Origin: Polaromonas sp. P2-4
GTDB taxonomy: Bacteria > Pseudomonadota > Gammaproteobacteria > Burkholderiales > Burkholderiaceae_C
Length of the DNA stretch: 64,000 nucleotides
Reading direction: 5' to 3'
Assembly (NCBI GenBank): GCA_024703855.1
Contig: CP087965.1
Span: 1,124,001 to 1,188,000 of the forward strand
The notes under the pieces: model-generated
The model's input: only the letters and a program-made list of their open reading frames with translations
Databases searched by the model: none
Told to the model about the DNA's origin: nothing
Shown here: positions 22,755 through 33,397 of the stretch, piece by piece
Numbering within the stretch: the stretch's first letter is position 1
Layout of the letters: every line of letters begins with the position of its first letter
Made by a program: the position numbers and the translations under genes

Positions 22755-23639
22755 CAGAGCCTCTCAATTTCGTGGGTACCGAACAGGCCGTAGGGCCTGA
22801 CCATCAGAATCAATACCAGCAGGCTGAAGGTGGCCAGAATTTTGTATTCACCGCCCAAATAGAAGCCGGTCAAGGCCTCGACCAGGCCCACCAGAATGCC
22901 GCCCACCAGTGCGCCGAGCACACTGTCGAGCCCGCCGAAGATCACCACCACCAGCACCGACAGGCCGAACACGCCCATGGCGGATGAGATGCCACCGATC
23001 GATCCCACCACGATGCCGGCGACGCCCGCGATCATGGCCGCAGCCACCCACGCCAGCGAAAACACGCGCGGCACGTTGATGCCCATGGAGTACGCCGCAG
23101 CCTGGTCCGACGCCGTGGCCCGCAGCGCCACGCCGCCGCGCCAGAAGCGAAACACCAGCAGCACCACCACGATCAACAGCACGGCAATCCAGAAGCCGTA
23201 GAAGATCTTGGGCGACACAAAAGCCTCGCCAATCTCGATCGGTTTGGACGGCAAAAATTCAGGCAGGCGCTGCTGGTCGGCGGTCCAGATCAGCTCGACC
23301 AGCCCGACCAGAATCGACGAGAGGCCGACCGTGACCATGAAGGAGGAAATTGGCGATTCACCCAGCATGGGCCGGATCATGGTGCGCTCTACCAGCGCGC
23401 CAAACGCGCCCTGATACCAGCAGCGCGCCGGGTATCGCCAGCCATACCGGCAAGCCCATGCCCGCCGAAAACGCAAAGAAAATGTAGGCGCTGATCATCA
23501 GCATTTCGCCGATGGCGATGTTCACCACCCGCGTGGCCTTGTAGATCATCACGAAAGCCAGGCCCGTCAGCGCATACAGGCCACCGGTGCCTAGTCCGGC
23601 CAGGCTGATTTCAAACAGCAGCCACCAGTCGATGTTCAT
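22754..23639 (-). CDS. livH: Liv-type ABC permease (LivH; frameshifted)
   Basis: Inner-membrane permease partner of LivM. The start MNIDWWLLFEISLAGLGTGG is followed by YALTGLAFVMIYKATRVVNI. After an indel near 23415 it resumes as FGALVERTMIRPMLGESPIS and carries the EAA loop GVALRATASDQAAAYSMGIN. The ATG at 23639 overlaps the livG stop (ATGA). Confidence 0.88.
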
Positions 23640-24508
23640 GCTGCAGGCCTCTCGTCTTTGTCCATGCCTGCTCGCTTGCCGGCCTGCGCGGCTTGCTGGA
23701 ATCTTGCGCGCAGCGCTTCGATGTTGCCCGAGCCCAGATAGGCCTTGATGACCTCCGGGTTGGCCTGCACTTCGGCCGGCGTGCCGTCGGCAATTACCTG
23801 GCCAAAGTTCAGCACCACCACATGGTCCGACAGGTCCATCACCATGCCCATGTCGTGCTCGACCATCAGCACCGTTACGCCCCACTCGCGCCGCACCTCC
23901 AGGATAAAGCGCGCCATGTCTTCGGTTTCCTCGCGGTTCATGCCGGCGACAGGTTCATCGAGCAGCAGCAGCTTGGGCTTCATGGCCAGGGCGCGCGCGA
24001 GTTCGACGCGCTTTTGCAGGCCATACGACAGCGCTGATACCGGCGCCTTGCGAATGTGGTCGATTTCCAGGAAGTCGATGATGCGGTCCTCGATTTCGCG
24101 GCGAAGCTCCTGCTCTTCGCGCCGTGCGGCAGGGCTGTAAAACAACGCCTGCAAGGGCCCGGTCTTGAGGTGGCAATGGCGGCCGAGCTTGATGTTGTCG
24201 AGCACCGTCATGCCGCGAAACAGCGCGATGTTCTGGAAGCTGCGTGCCAGACCCAGCGCGGCCCGCCTGGGCGGTGCCATGCCGTCAAGCGACTGCCCTG
24301 CGAAGCGGATGCTGCCAGCGCTGGGGCGATAAAAGCCAGAAATGGTGTTGAACACAGAGGTCTTGCCGGCACCGTTCGGGCCAATCACCGACGTGATGGA
24401 GTCGGCTTTCACGCTGAACCCGACGCCGCGCAGCGCCTTGACGCCACCGAAGGTCAGAGTGAGATCTTCAACTTCCAGCAAAGAAGGAACTGCTGCAACT
24501 TTCACCAT
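23636..24508 (-). CDS. livG: Liv-type ABC transporter ATP-binding protein
   Basis: Intact 290-residue ATPase. Walker A is VIGPNGAGKTSVFN, the signature region is ALSYGLQKRVELARAL (SYG in place of SGG, usual for LivG), and Walker B is LLLLDEPVAGM. First gene of the leftward operon; the ATG at 24508 is preceded by AGGAG (CCAGGAGACATG). Confidence 0.93.
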   Translation of the reverse strand: MVKVAAVPSLLEVEDLTLTFGGVKALRGVGFSVKADSITSVIGPNGAGKTSVFNTISGFYRPSAGSIRFAGQSLDGMAPPRRAALGLARSFQNIALFRGMTVLDNIKLGRHCHLKTGPLQALFYSPAARREEQELRREIEDRIIDFLEIDHIRKAPVSALSYGLQKRVELARALAMKPKLLLLDEPVAGMNREETEDMARFILEVRREWGVTVLMVEHDMGMVMDLSDHVVVLNFGQVIADGTPAEVQANPEVIKAYLGSGNIEALRARFQQAAQAGKRAGMDKDERPAA

Positions 24509-24565
24509 GTCTCCTGGTTATTTGAAGGTTCTGGCTGCACGATGTTGACGTCGCGCCTAAAAACC

Positions 24566-24577
24566 TACTTTTAAGTA
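24566..24577. promoter_or_regulatory. Candidate operator overlapping the livG start site
   Basis: TACTT-TT-AAGTA, five-base inverted arms just downstream of the predicted -10; a related AAGTAGC half-site lies at 24592. This is where a repressor such as the operon's own TetR would bind. Short and unproven. Confidence 0.3.
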
Positions 24578-24586
24578 ACTTAGAGA

Positions 24587-24615
24587 ATAATAAGTAGCTT
24601 TTCACGCAACCGCAA
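24587..24615 (-). promoter_or_regulatory. Putative sigma70 promoter for the livG operon
   Basis: Reading leftward: TTGCGG (24615-24610), 17 bp spacer, TATTAT (24592-24587), about 79 bp upstream of the livG start. Spacing is optimal and the -10 is close to consensus. Confidence 0.55.
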
Positions 24616-24753
24616 GCGGGTTTGAATAGTGTTTACCCTTAAGCAAGGGGCCGCCAGGTGAGATGGAGCCTGCAGATTTGGACGGCAACACCGCAAGCGG
24701 CGAATCCGCCGGACAGGAGAAGAACGCCACACCGGGTTCATGACGCGGTGCCG

Positions 24754-24812
<59 letters not shown>

Positions 24813-24814
24813 CA

Positions 24815-25414
24815 TCAGCCAGCGGCCTGCTCCAGCAACGCGCGGATTGCCCGCGGATAAATCAGGTGTTCCTGGCTCAGCACGCGGGCGGCCAGCGTGT
24901 TCGCGCTGTCTCCCGCAAGAATGGGCACCACCGCCTGGGCCAGAATGGGGCCGTGGTCAAGATCGGCAGTGACCAGGTGCACCGTGGCACCGGCCACCTT
25001 GCAGCCCGCATCAATGGCCCGTTGATGGGTGTTGAGGCCGGGGAAGGCGGGCAGCAGGGACGGATGGATATTGACCAGCCGACCGGCGTAGTGCGCCACA
25101 AAAGCGGGCGTCAATATGCGCATGAAGCCGGCCAGCACCACCAGCGTGGGCTGGCAGGCATCAATAGCGCCCTGCAGCGCCGCGTCAAACGCATCGCGCG
25201 AGTCAAATTGCTTGTGATCAATCACCTGGGTCGCAATGCCCAGCCCGGCCGCGGTGGCCAGCCCCTCGGCACCCGGCTTGTTGCTGATGACGCAGGCCAC
25301 GCGGGCATGGAGGGTGTCCTGCCACCGCTCTTTTTGCGCTGCATTCGCGATGGCCACCATGTTGGAGCCCGTGCCAGAGATCAAAATAACGATGTTCTTT
25401 GGACTGCTTCCCAT
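24815..25414 (-). CDS. purN: Phosphoribosylglycinamide formyltransferase
   Basis: GART enzyme of purine synthesis (10-formyl-THF dependent), intact, ~199 residues. KNIVILISGTGSNMVAIANA at the N-terminus, the catalytic Asn/His region RLVNIHPSLLPAFPGLNTHQ, and the Asp in VTADLDHGPILAQA are all present. The start is set at ATG 25414 by family alignment; upstream in-frame ATG and GTG codons at 25426 and 25429 are alternatives. Confidence 0.93.
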   Translation of the reverse strand: MGSSPKNIVILISGTGSNMVAIANAAQKERWQDTLHARVACVISNKPGAEGLATAAGLGIATQVIDHKQFDSRDAFDAALQGAIDACQPTLVVLAGFMRILTPAFVAHYAGRLVNIHPSLLPAFPGLNTHQRAIDAGCKVAGATVHLVTADLDHGPILAQAVVPILAGDSANTLAARVLSQEHLIYPRAIRALLEQAAG

Positions 25415-25463
25415 ATTGTTTCTCATCACCTTCTGGTGCCTCTTTCAAATATCACCCTAGTTT

Positions 25464-26176
25464 ATGACCATCAGAACCCTGACCCCGATTGAAGCCCGCG
25501 TGCTGGGCACACTCATGGAAAAAGCCCGCACCGTGCCCGACAGTTACCCCCTGAGCCTGAACGCACTCGTGTCGGGCTGCAACCAGAAAACCAGCCGCGA
25601 CCCCTTGATGGAGGTGAATGACGATGAAGCGCGCGCCGCCATTGACAGCCTGAAAGCACAAAGCCTGGTCTTTGAGGGCAGCTCCAGCCGCGTGCCTCGC
25701 TTTGAACACAACTTTCAGCGCGCCGCAGGGGTCAACGAGCCCCAGGCCGTGGTGATGGGCCTGCTGATGCTGCGCGGCCCTGCAAACTGCCGCCGAGCTG
25801 CGCACCAATGGCGAGCGCTGGTACCGGTTTGCCGACTCGGCAGCGGTGGAGGCGGTGTTGCTTGAACTGCAACAGCGCGGCGAGGACGGTGGCCAGGCCA
25901 CGGTGCAAAAACTGCCCCCGCGCAGCAGGCGCCCGCGAGCAACGCTGGATTCACTTGCTGTGCGGCGAGCCCGACATCCAGGCCCTGATGGCCAGCGCCC
26001 CCACGACCGCTGAGGCCGAGGGCCTTCTGGCCCGGGTAACCGCCCTTGAAAACACGCTGGCCCGGCTCAAGGCAGACAACGCGCAACTGCGCAGCCATGT
26101 CCTGAACATCAGCGAGCAACTGGGCATTGCACTGCCTCAAACACTGGATGACGCCCCCGATCATTCGCAAAATTAG
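25464..26176 (+). CDS. DUF480 (YceH-family) protein (frameshifted)
   Basis: The start MTIRTLTPIEARVLGTLMEK is diagnostic of the YceH/DUF480 family: a winged-helix-like protein of unknown function, usually ~215 aa. Indels near 25785 and 25915 split it; later frames supply TAAELRTNGERWYRFADSAA, LEQ-rich helix segments and the terminal RVTALENTLARLKADNAQLR coiled coil. Divergent from purN. Confidence 0.85.
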
Positions 26177-26258
26177 GCCGGTTTGTCGCCGTTTTGACAG
26201 GTCAAAAAGCACATTCGTGCTAAAACCGCAAACTCACTGAAGTGTTACGGAGACATGT

Positions 26259-27438
26259 ATGGATTTAGCTTTCACCCCCGAAGAGCAGGCGTTTCGCGAA
26301 GAGATACGCGCCTGGGTTCAGGCCAACCTGCCTGCCGACATTTCGCACAAGGTGCACAACGCCCTGCGCCTGTCGCGTGACGACCTGCAGCGCTGGGCCA
26401 AAATCTTGGGCAAAAAGGCTGGCTGGGCCACGGCTGGCCCAAAGAGTTTGGCGGCCCCGGCTGGAATGCCGTGCAAAAACATCTGTTTGAAGAAGAGTGT
26501 GCGCTGGCCGGCGCGCCCCGCGTCGTGCCGTTTGGCCCGGTGATGGTCGCGCCCGTGATCATGGCGTTTGGCAATGCCGAGCAACAAAAGCGCTTTCTGC
26601 CCGGCATTGCCAGCGGTGACGTGTGGTGGAGCCAGGGCTATAGCGAGCCGGGCTCGGGCTCCGACCTCGCCTCGGTCAAATGCCGGGCCGAGCGGCAAGG
26701 CGACAAGTACATCGTCAATGGCCAGAAAACCTGGACCACGCTGGGCCAGTACGGCGAATGGATTTTTTGCCTGGTGCGCACCAGCAACGAAGGCAAGCCT
26801 GCAGACCGGCATCAGCTTTCTGCTGATCGATATGAAGTCGCCCGGCGTCACGGTACGCCCCATCGTGCTGCTCGACGGTGAGGCCGAGGTCAATGAAGTC
26901 TGGTTCGACAACGTGGAAGTGCCCGCCGAGAACCTGATTGGCGAAGAAAACAAGGGCTGGACCTACGCCAAGCACCTGCTCAGCCACGAGCGCACCAACA
27001 TCGCCGATGTCAACCGCTCCAAGCGGGAACTGGAGCGGCTCAAACGCATTGCGAAAGCGGAAGGCGTGTACAACGATCTGCGCTTTGCATGACGAAATCG
27101 CCAAACTCGAAGTCGATGTGGTGGCGCTCGAAATGCTGGTGCTGCGCGTGCTCTCCGCCGAAAAATCCGGCAAAAACTCACTGGACATCGCCGGCCTGCT
27201 CAAAATCAAGGGCAGCGAAATCCAGCAGCGCTACAGCGAACTCATGATGCTGGCCGCCGGCCCTTACAGCCTGCCCTTCATCGAGGAAGCCATGGAAGCG
27301 GGCTGGCAGGGCGACCATGTCAGTCAGGCGCATTGCGCTCCTCTGGCCTCGACTTATTTCAACCTGCGCAAGACCACGATTTACGGCGGTTCCAACGAAG
27401 TGCAGCGCAACATCGTTTCACAAGTGGTTCTCGGTTAA
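26259..27438 (+). CDS. Acyl-CoA dehydrogenase, large subunit of a pair (frameshifted)
   Basis: MDLAFTPEEQAFREEIRAWV begins a ~390-residue acyl-CoA dehydrogenase broken near 26425, 26800 and 27085. FAD motif: WWSQGYSEPGSGSDLASVKC; later YIVNGQKTWTT and a C-terminal IYGGSNEVQRNIVSQVVLG. The residue preceding GSNE is Gly, where the usual EGTNE motif has the catalytic Glu. It is immediately followed by a second acyl-CoA dehydrogenase gene, the arrangement of two-subunit enzymes such as pimeloyl-CoA dehydrogenase PimC/PimD. Confidence 0.85.
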
Positions 27439-27515
27439 GTCTTGGTTAATGGCGGGACAGACCGCAGTCGCAAAGCGACAAGCTCTGTCCTCCACTTACT
27501 GTAAAGGAAAACATC

Positions 27516-28632
27516 ATGGATTTTGATTTCACGGACGACCAGGAACAACTGCGACGACGCGGTGCGCAAATGGGTTGACAAGGGCTACGACTTCGAGCGC
27601 CGCCGCAGCATTGAAAAAGCCGGCGGATTTTCTCTCATGAAGCCTATGGGCAGCTCGCCGAACTCGGCCTGACGGGCCTCTACATTCCCGAGGCCGATGG
27701 CGGGCTCGGCATGGGCCCGGTAGAAGGCATGGTAGTGATGGAAGAGCTAGGGCGCGGCATTGTGCTGGAGCCTTTTCCCAGACCCTGATTGCCGGCGCTG
27801 TGCTCTCCAGCTATGCACCGGAGGCCGTCAAGTCGGCCTGGCTGCCGAAAATTGCGTCGGGTGAAAGCCTGGTCGTGCTGGCCTACCAGGAACACGCGGC
27901 ACGCTACAAATTCGAAAATTGTGAAGCAAAAGCGGCTGTAGCCGGCGATTCATGGGCGCTGACAGCTATCAAAAGCATAGTACCCGCCGGCGACCAGGCG
28001 GATGCCTTCATCGTTCCCGCCATGGCTAACGGCAAGATGGCGCTCTTTTGGTGGAGCGCACCGCAGCAGGCGTCAGCACGCGCGGCTACAGCACGCAAGA
28101 TGGCGCTCGCGCCGCAGAAGTGACGCTCAAGGAAGCACCGGCCACCCTGGTCACGCTAGAGGGTCTGACGGCTCTCACCCACGCCATCGACATCGGCATT
28201 GCCGCCAGCTGCGCCGAGGCCGTCGGTGTCATGGACAAAACACTGGCCGTGACGGTGGAGTACATGAACACGCGCAAACAGTTTGGCGTGGCCATCAGCA
28301 GCTTTCAGGCGCTGCGCCACCGCGTGGCCGACATGAAAATGCAACTGGAGCTGGCACGCTCCATGAGCTACTACGCCTCGCTCAAACTCAATGCGCCAGC
28401 GGACGAACGCCGCCGCGCCATGGCGCGCGCCAAGTACCAGTTGGGGGTGTCCATGCGTTTTGTGGGCCAGCAGGCCGTGCAGCTGCATGGCGGCATTGGC
28501 GTGACCGACGAGTACATCGTGAGCCACTACTTCAAGAAATTGACTCAGTTGGAGATGACCTTTGGCGACACCTTGCACCATCTGGGCGAGGTGTCAAACC
28601 AGATGCAGGACACGGCGGGCGTATTTGCCTGA
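27516..28632 (+). CDS. Acyl-CoA dehydrogenase, small subunit of a pair (frameshifted)
   Basis: MDFDFTDDQEQL (ATG 27516, AGGA upstream) starts a ~370-residue acyl-CoA dehydrogenase-fold protein. Shifts lie near 27552, 27630, 27780 and 28048. It retains LTGLYIPEADGGLGMGPVEG, YMNTRKQFGVAISSFQALRH and VQLHGGIGVTDEYIVSHYFK. It lacks a clear EGT motif. The pairing with the preceding gene suggests a heteromeric dehydrogenase for a dicarboxylyl- or other bulky acyl-CoA. A mini-element lies in frame at 27938-27981. Confidence 0.83.
27938..27981 (+). repeat. Palindromic mini-element inside the acyl-CoA dehydrogenase
   Basis: GGGCGCTGACAGCTATCAAA AGCATAGT (split for length) matches the mini-element core. 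It encodes WALTAIKSIVPAG without breaking the frame, in the beta-barrel region of the dehydrogenase. Confidence 0.5.
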
Positions 28633-28647
28633 ATGGCAGAGTCGAAA

Positions 28648-28702
28648 GCGTCACGCGTGCAGGCGTGACAAAACCGGGAGCGTCACGCGTGCAAGCGTGA
28701 CG
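28648..28702. terminator. Twin hairpins between convergent genes
   Basis: Two near-identical hairpins, GTCACGCGTGCAGGCGTGAC and GTCACGCGTGCAAGCGTGAC, separated by 11 bp; the second is followed by GTTTTC. They lie between the acyl-CoA dehydrogenase stop (28632) and the convergent HNH gene, whose last codons and stop (LHA, TGA) fall inside the second hairpin. Probably a bidirectional terminator. Confidence 0.6.
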
Positions 28703-29240
28703 TTTTCGGAATGTGCGCCATCAAAAACTCCATCTGGTCGGTCAGAATCCGGCGGTTGCGCAAAATGAAGTCTTCCCAAAGGCTGGGTACATAAGGCGTG
28801 TACAGCAGCGGCATGTGAGCCTGCTCGGGGGTGCGGTTGCTTTTTCGATGATTGCAGGCGCGGCAGGCGGTCACCACATTCATCCAGATGTCGATGCCGT
28901 TCTGAGCGAAGGGAATGATGTGCTCGCGCGTCAGTACCTCTTCCTGGAAATGCCTGCCGCAGTAGGCGCACACATTGCGGTCACGCGCAAACAGCTTGCT
29001 GTTGGTGAGGCCGGGTTTCAGGTCAAACGGGTTGATATTGGGCACGCCCTTGGTGCCGATGATGCTGTTGACCGTGATGATGGACTGCGCACCGGTGATG
29101 GCGTTGTGGCCGCCGTGAAACGTGGCAACCCGCGCACCAATCTCCCAGCGCACCTCATCAGCCGCGTAATGCAACACGGCCTCTTCAAGGCTGATCCACG
29201 ACTGTGGCAATCCCTGGGCTGAGAGCTTCAAGACCTTCAA
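28683..29240 (-). CDS. HNH endonuclease family protein
   Basis: 185-residue protein, intact. The zinc ribbon/HNH core is CAYCGRHF, LTREHIIPFAQNGID, NVVTACRACNHRKSNRTPEQ: two Cys pairs and the His/Asn/His set of the NHN-type fold. Stand-alone HNH proteins of this length are widespread chromosomal genes in Burkholderiales; target and role are unknown. No restriction or phage genes lie nearby. Confidence 0.88.
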   Translation of the reverse strand: MKVLKLSAQGLPQSWISLEEAVLHYAADEVRWEIGARVATFHGGHNAITGAQSIITVNSIIGTKGVPNINPFDLKPGLTNSKLFARDRNVCAYCGRHFQEEVLTREHIIPFAQNGIDIWMNVVTACRACNHRKSNRTPEQAHMPLLYTPYVPSLWEDFILRNRRILTDQMEFLMAHIPKTSRLHA

Positions 29241-29401
29241 AACGAACCTCCACCATGGTGAATTACGTAAGAAAACACGACGTCAAGCTGATTAACTAGC
29301 AATATACAGTGAAATTATGTCAAACAGGTTCAAACCTGTCATTAATCACCTTCAGGCCAGACCCGTCCGGGATCTGCCGCTATAAAAACGATAATTGCCC
29401 C

Positions 29402-30442
29402 ATGAAAGTTTTTCGTGGCTACCACCATCCCCAGCTCGCGCCTGATTGCGCCCTGACGATTGGCAATTTCGACGGCGTGCATCGGGGTCATCAGGCCATG
29501 CTGGCACTGCTTAAAAACGAGGCTCAGCACCGCGGCGTGCCCAGTTGCGTCATGAGTTTTGAGCCGCATCCGCGTGACTATTTCGCCGCAGTCGCCCGCA
29601 AACCCGAGCTGGCACCGGCGCGCATTGCCACGCTGCGCGACAAGCTCACCGAACTGGCCCGCTGCGGCATCGACCAGTGCGTGGTGCTGCCCTTTGATGC
29701 GCGGCTGTCCTCGCAATCGCCCGAAGCCTTTATCCGGGATGTGCTGGTGCAGGGTCTGGGGACCAAATACGTGCTGGTGGGCGATGACTTCCGCTTTGGC
29801 ACCAAACGTGCTGGTGACTACGCCATGCTGGATGCGGCGGGCGAACGCCTGGGTTTTGACGTGGCCCGCATGAACAGCTACGAAGTGCACGGCACCCGGG
29901 TTTCCAGTTCGGCCGTGCGTGAAGCGCTGGCGCAAGGCCATATGGGGCGGGTAGCGAGCCTGCTGGGCCGGCCCTACAGCATCTCGGGCCATGTGGTGCA
30001 TGGCCGAAAACTGGGCCGCGACCTGGGGTTTCGCACACTCAATTTGCGGTTTTCCCACTGGAAGCCGGCCGCCAGCGGAATTTTTGCGGTGCATGTGCAT
30101 GGTTTGGCCGATCAGCCGCTGCCCGGCGTTGCCAATCTGGGTATCCGGCCTTCGCTCAACCCTGACGACATCAATGGTGGACGCGTGCTGCTCGAGACCT
30201 ATTGCCTCGAATGGCCCGCCAGCCTTGGGGCTGAGGGTGCATACGGTAAAATTATCCGGGTGGAACTGCTACACAAACTGCACGATGAACTGAAGTACGA
30301 CGGTCTGGACAGCCTGAAAGCGGGCATTGCCAAAGACTGCGACGACGCTCGAGCCTATTTTTCTCAAGCTGCTTCGGCCCAGGCTTTTTCAGCGCCCATG
30401 CACACCGAAACCAGCCGCCAGACCACGCGCGACCGAATTTAG
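29402..30442 (+). CDS. ribF: Bifunctional riboflavin kinase / FAD synthetase
   Basis: 346-residue enzyme making FMN and FAD. The N-terminal nucleotidyltransferase has TIGNFDGVHRGHQAML and the ISSSxxR-type motif GTRVSSSAVREAL; the C-terminal riboflavin kinase has GRPYSISGHVVHGRKLGRDL, then FRTLNL and ANLGIRPSLN. The start is ATG 29402, where homology begins; the frame is open further upstream. First gene of the ribF-ileS-lspA set. Confidence 0.95.
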   Translation: MKVFRGYHHPQLAPDCALTIGNFDGVHRGHQAMLALLKNEAQHRGVPSCVMSFEPHPRDYFAAVARKPELAPARIATLRDKLTELARCGIDQCVVLPFDARLSSQSPEAFIRDVLVQGLGTKYVLVGDDFRFGTKRAGDYAMLDAAGERLGFDVARMNSYEVHGTRVSSSAVREALAQGHMGRVASLLGRPYSISGHVVHGRKLGRDLGFRTLNLRFSHWKPAASGIFAVHVHGLADQPLPGVANLGIRPSLNPDDINGGRVLLETYCLEWPASLGAEGAYGKIIRVELLHKLHDELKYDGLDSLKAGIAKDCDDARAYFSQAASAQAFSAPMHTETSRQTTRDRI

Positions 30443-30565
30443 ACGATCTCGTCGTCCTCTGGCCATCGCCTTTCTCGCCGGCGAACGGCCTTCTTCCCAT
30501 CCAAGTTTCCCGACCGTATTTTCTTGCGGCACCGCCTTTTCAGGCACCTCCAACAAAAGCACTCC

Positions 30566-33397
30566 ATGTCTGACACCAAACCCGATTACCGCAGCACCCT
30601 GAACCTGCCCGACACGCCCTTCCCCATGCGCGGCGACTTGCCCAAGCGCGAGGCGGGCTGGGTGAAGGAATGGGAAGACAAGGGCATTTACAAAAAACTG
30701 CGCGATGCCCGCTGTGGCGCACCGAAGTTTGTGTTGCATGACGGCCCGCCGTATGCCAACGGCAAGATCCACATCGGCCACGCCGTCAACAAGGTTTTGA
30801 AAGACATGGTCGTCAAGGCGCGCCAGCTCAAAGGGCTGGATGCGGTTTACGTGCCGGGCTGGGACTGCCACGGCCTGCCGATTGAAAACGCGATTGAAAA
30901 ACTGCACGGCCGCAATCTGCCGCGCGATGAAGTGCAGGCCAAAAGCCGCGCCTTTGCCACCGAGCAGATCGCCGGCCAGATGGCCGACTTCAAGCGCCTG
31001 GGTGTGCTCGGCGAATGGGACAATCCCTACCGCACCATGGATTTTGGTAACGAAGCCAACGAAATCCGTGCGCTCAAACGCATCATGGAACGCGGCTTTG
31101 TGTACCGCGGCTTGAAGCCGGTGTACTGGTGTTTTGACTGCGGCTCGTCACTGGCCGAGTTTGAAATCGAATACGCCGATAAAAAATCGCAGACGCTGGA
31201 CGTTGGCTTTAAATGCGCCGAGCCTGAAAAGCTGGCGGCGGCATTCGACCTGAAGAGCCTGGCCAAAGACGCCTTTGCCGTGATCTGGACCACCACCGCG
31301 TGGACGATTCCGGCCAACCAGGCGCTCAACCTGAACCCTGAACTGGAATACGCACTGGTCGATACCGAGCGCGGCATATTGCTGCTGGCGGCTTCGCTGG
31401 TAGACAAGTGCATGGAACGCTACCAGCTCACGGGCACCGTGTTGGCCACCACGCAAGGCAACAAGCTGGCGCTGCTGAAATTCATGCACCCGCTCTACGA
31501 TGTGGACGCCGGCTACCAGCGCTTCAGCCCGGTTTTTCTGGCCGACTACGCCACCGCCGATGACGGCACGGGTATCGTGCATTCCTCACCCGCTTACGGC
31601 GTAGAAGACTTTAACTCCTGCGTAGCCAATGGCATTGCCTATGACGACATCCTCAACCCGGTGCAGGGCAACGGCCGTTACATCGACGAACTTCCCCTCT
31701 TCGGTGGTCTGAATGTCTGGAAAGCCGCACCACTGATCATCGAAAAACTGCGCGAACACGGCCGCCTGTTTGACACGCACGACATCGTTCACAGCTACCC
31801 GCACTGCTGGCGCCACAAGACGCCGGTGATTTACCGCGCGGCGGCTCAGTGGTTCATCCGCATGGACGAGGAAACACCCGGTACCAAGGGCGTGTTCACC
31901 AAAGAAAAGGCCGGCAGAACCCTGCGCCAGCTGGCCCTTGCCGCGATTGAAGAAACCAGCTTCTACCCTGAAAACGGCAAGGTCCGCCTGCAGGGCATGA
32001 TCGCCGGCCGGCCCGACTGGTGCATCAGCCGCCAGCGCAACTGGGGCGTGCCGCTGCCCCTCTTCATCCACACCGCCACCGGCGAGTTGCACCTGCGCAC
32101 CATGGAAATCATGGACCAGGCGGCCAGCATGGTCGAAGCCGGCGGCATTGAAGCCTGGAGCAAGGCCAGCGCCGAATCCATCATTGGCGCCGATGCCCCG
32201 GATTACATCAAGAGCACCGACATTCTCGACGTCTGGTTTGACTCCGGCACCACGCACGACCATGTGCTGCGGCACAGCCACGCGGCGCAATCGACCTGGC
32301 CGGCCGATTTGTACCTGGAAGGGCACGACCAACACCGCGGCTGGTTTCACTCATCGCTGCTCACCGCCTGCGCGATGTACGACCATGCACCTTACAAGGG
32401 CCTGCTGACGCACGGCTTCACCGTGGACGGCAAGGGCCGCAAGATGAGCAAGAGCGAAGGCAATGTGGTGGCCCCGCAGGAAGTGAGCGACAAGCTGGGC
32501 GCCGAGATCATTCGCCTGTGGTGCGCGTCTACCGATTACTCGGGCGATCTGGGCATTGACGACAAAATCCTGGCCCGGGTGGTGGACGCCTACCGCCGCA
32601 TCCGCAACACGCTGCGCTTTTTGATGGCCAACGTCAGCGATTTTGACCCGGCGAAGGACGCGGTACCGTTTGACGAGATGCTGGAGATCGACCGCTACGC
32701 ACTGAGCCGCGCGGCGCAGTTGCAGGCCGACATCCTGGCGCACTACGAGGTGTATGAGTTCCACCCGGTCGTCTCCAAGCTGCAGATTTACTGCAGCGAA
32801 GACCTCGGATCCTTCTACCTCGACATTCTGAAAGACCGGCTCTACACGACCGGTGCCAAGTCGCTGGCACGCCGCAGCGCGCAAACTGCGCTGTGGCAAA
32901 TCACGCATGCCATGCTGCGCTGGATGGCACCGTTTTTGAGCTTCACCGCTGAAGAGGCGTGGAAGGTGTTCGGCCAGTCGGAATCGATCTTTCTGGAGAC
33001 CTACGCCGAGTTCAAACCGCAAGACGACGCGCTGCTCGCCAAGTGGTCACGCATCCGCGAGATTCGTGATGCGGTGAACAAAGACATCGAAGCTCTGCGC
33101 GCCGATGGCAAGGTGGGCTCGTCATTGCAGGCCAATGTGGCCCTGGAAGTCAATGCCGATGACCACGCGCTGCTGGCCAGCCTGGGCGATGATTTGAAGT
33201 TTGTTTTTATTACCTCCGCTATTGATTTAATAGCTGGTAGTGCCCTTCAATCAAGGGTGAATGCCAGTTCAGCCGCCAAATGCGAGCGTTGCTGGCATTA
33301 CCACGACGATGTGGGCCATGACGCCGCCCACCCGACGATTTGCGGCCGCTGCACCAGCAACCTGTACGGTGCCGGTGAGACCAGGAAGTTTGCTTAA
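30566..33397 (+). CDS. ileS: Isoleucyl-tRNA synthetase
   Basis: 944-residue class I synthetase, intact. The HIGH motif is in [16 protein letters not shown] (~65), KMSKS in [13 protein letters not shown] (~625), and the C-terminal zinc site is [10 protein letters not shown]...CGRCTSN. The start [20 protein letters not shown] (ATG 30566) fits the family. Near the C-terminus, residues from about [19 protein letters not shown] are encoded by an inserted palindromic mini-element just before the zinc finger. Confidence 0.97.
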   Translation: MSDTKPDYRSTLNLPDTPFPMRGDLPKREAGWVKEWEDKGIYKKLRDARCGAPKFVLHDGPPYANGKIHIGHAVNKVLKDMVVKARQLKGLDAVYVPGWDCHGLPIENAIEKLHGRNLPRDEVQAKSRAFATEQIAGQMADFKRLGVLGEWDNPYRTMDFGNEANEIRALKRIMERGFVYRGLKPVYWCFDCGSSLAEFEIEYADKKSQTLDVGFKCAEPEKLAAAFDLKSLAKDAFAVIWTTTAWTIPANQALNLNPELEYALVDTERGILLLAASLVDKCMERYQLTGTVLATTQGNKLALLKFMHPLYDVDAGYQRFSPVFLADYATADDGTGIVHSSPAYGVEDFNSCVANGIAYDDILNPVQGNGRYIDELPLFGGLNVWKAAPLIIEKLREHGRLFDTHDIVHSYPHCWRHKTPVIYRAAAQWFIRMDEETPGTKGVFTKEKAGRTLRQLALAAIEETSFYPENGKVRLQGMIAGRPDWCISRQRNWGVPLPLFIHTATGELHLRTMEIMDQAASMVEAGGIEAWSKASAESIIGADAPDYIKSTDILDVWFDSGTTHDHVLRHSHAAQSTWPADLYLEGHDQHRGWFHSSLLTACAMYDHAPYKGLLTHGFTVDGKGRKMSKSEGNVVAPQEVSDKLGAEIIRLWCASTDYSGDLGIDDKILARVVDAYRRIRNTLRFLMANVSDFDPAKDAVPFDEMLEIDRYALSRAAQLQADILAHYEVYEFHPVVSKLQIYCSEDLGSFYLDILKDRLYTTGAKSLARRSAQTALWQITHAMLRWMAPFLSFTAEEAWKVFGQSESIFLETYAEFKPQDDALLAKWSRIREIRDAVNKDIEALRADGKVGSSLQANVALEVNADDHALLASLGDDLKFVFITSAIDLIAGSALQSRVNASSAAKCERCWHYHDDVGHDAAHPTICGRCTSNLYGAGETRKFA
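33218..33265 (-). repeat. Palindromic mini-element inside ileS
   Basis: GCTATTGATTTAATAGCTGG followed by TAGTGCCCTTCAATCAAGGG TGAATGCC is a full-length copy in reverse orientation. It shows both the AATAGC/GCTATT core and a CCCTTcaatcAAGGG hairpin. It is 48 bp, a multiple of three, and keeps the frame open in an essential gene. Confidence 0.75.

Noticed and set aside
28683..29240. Homing endonuclease or phage HNH
   Set aside because: No intron, intein or phage genes nearby, and the gene sits among housekeeping genes.
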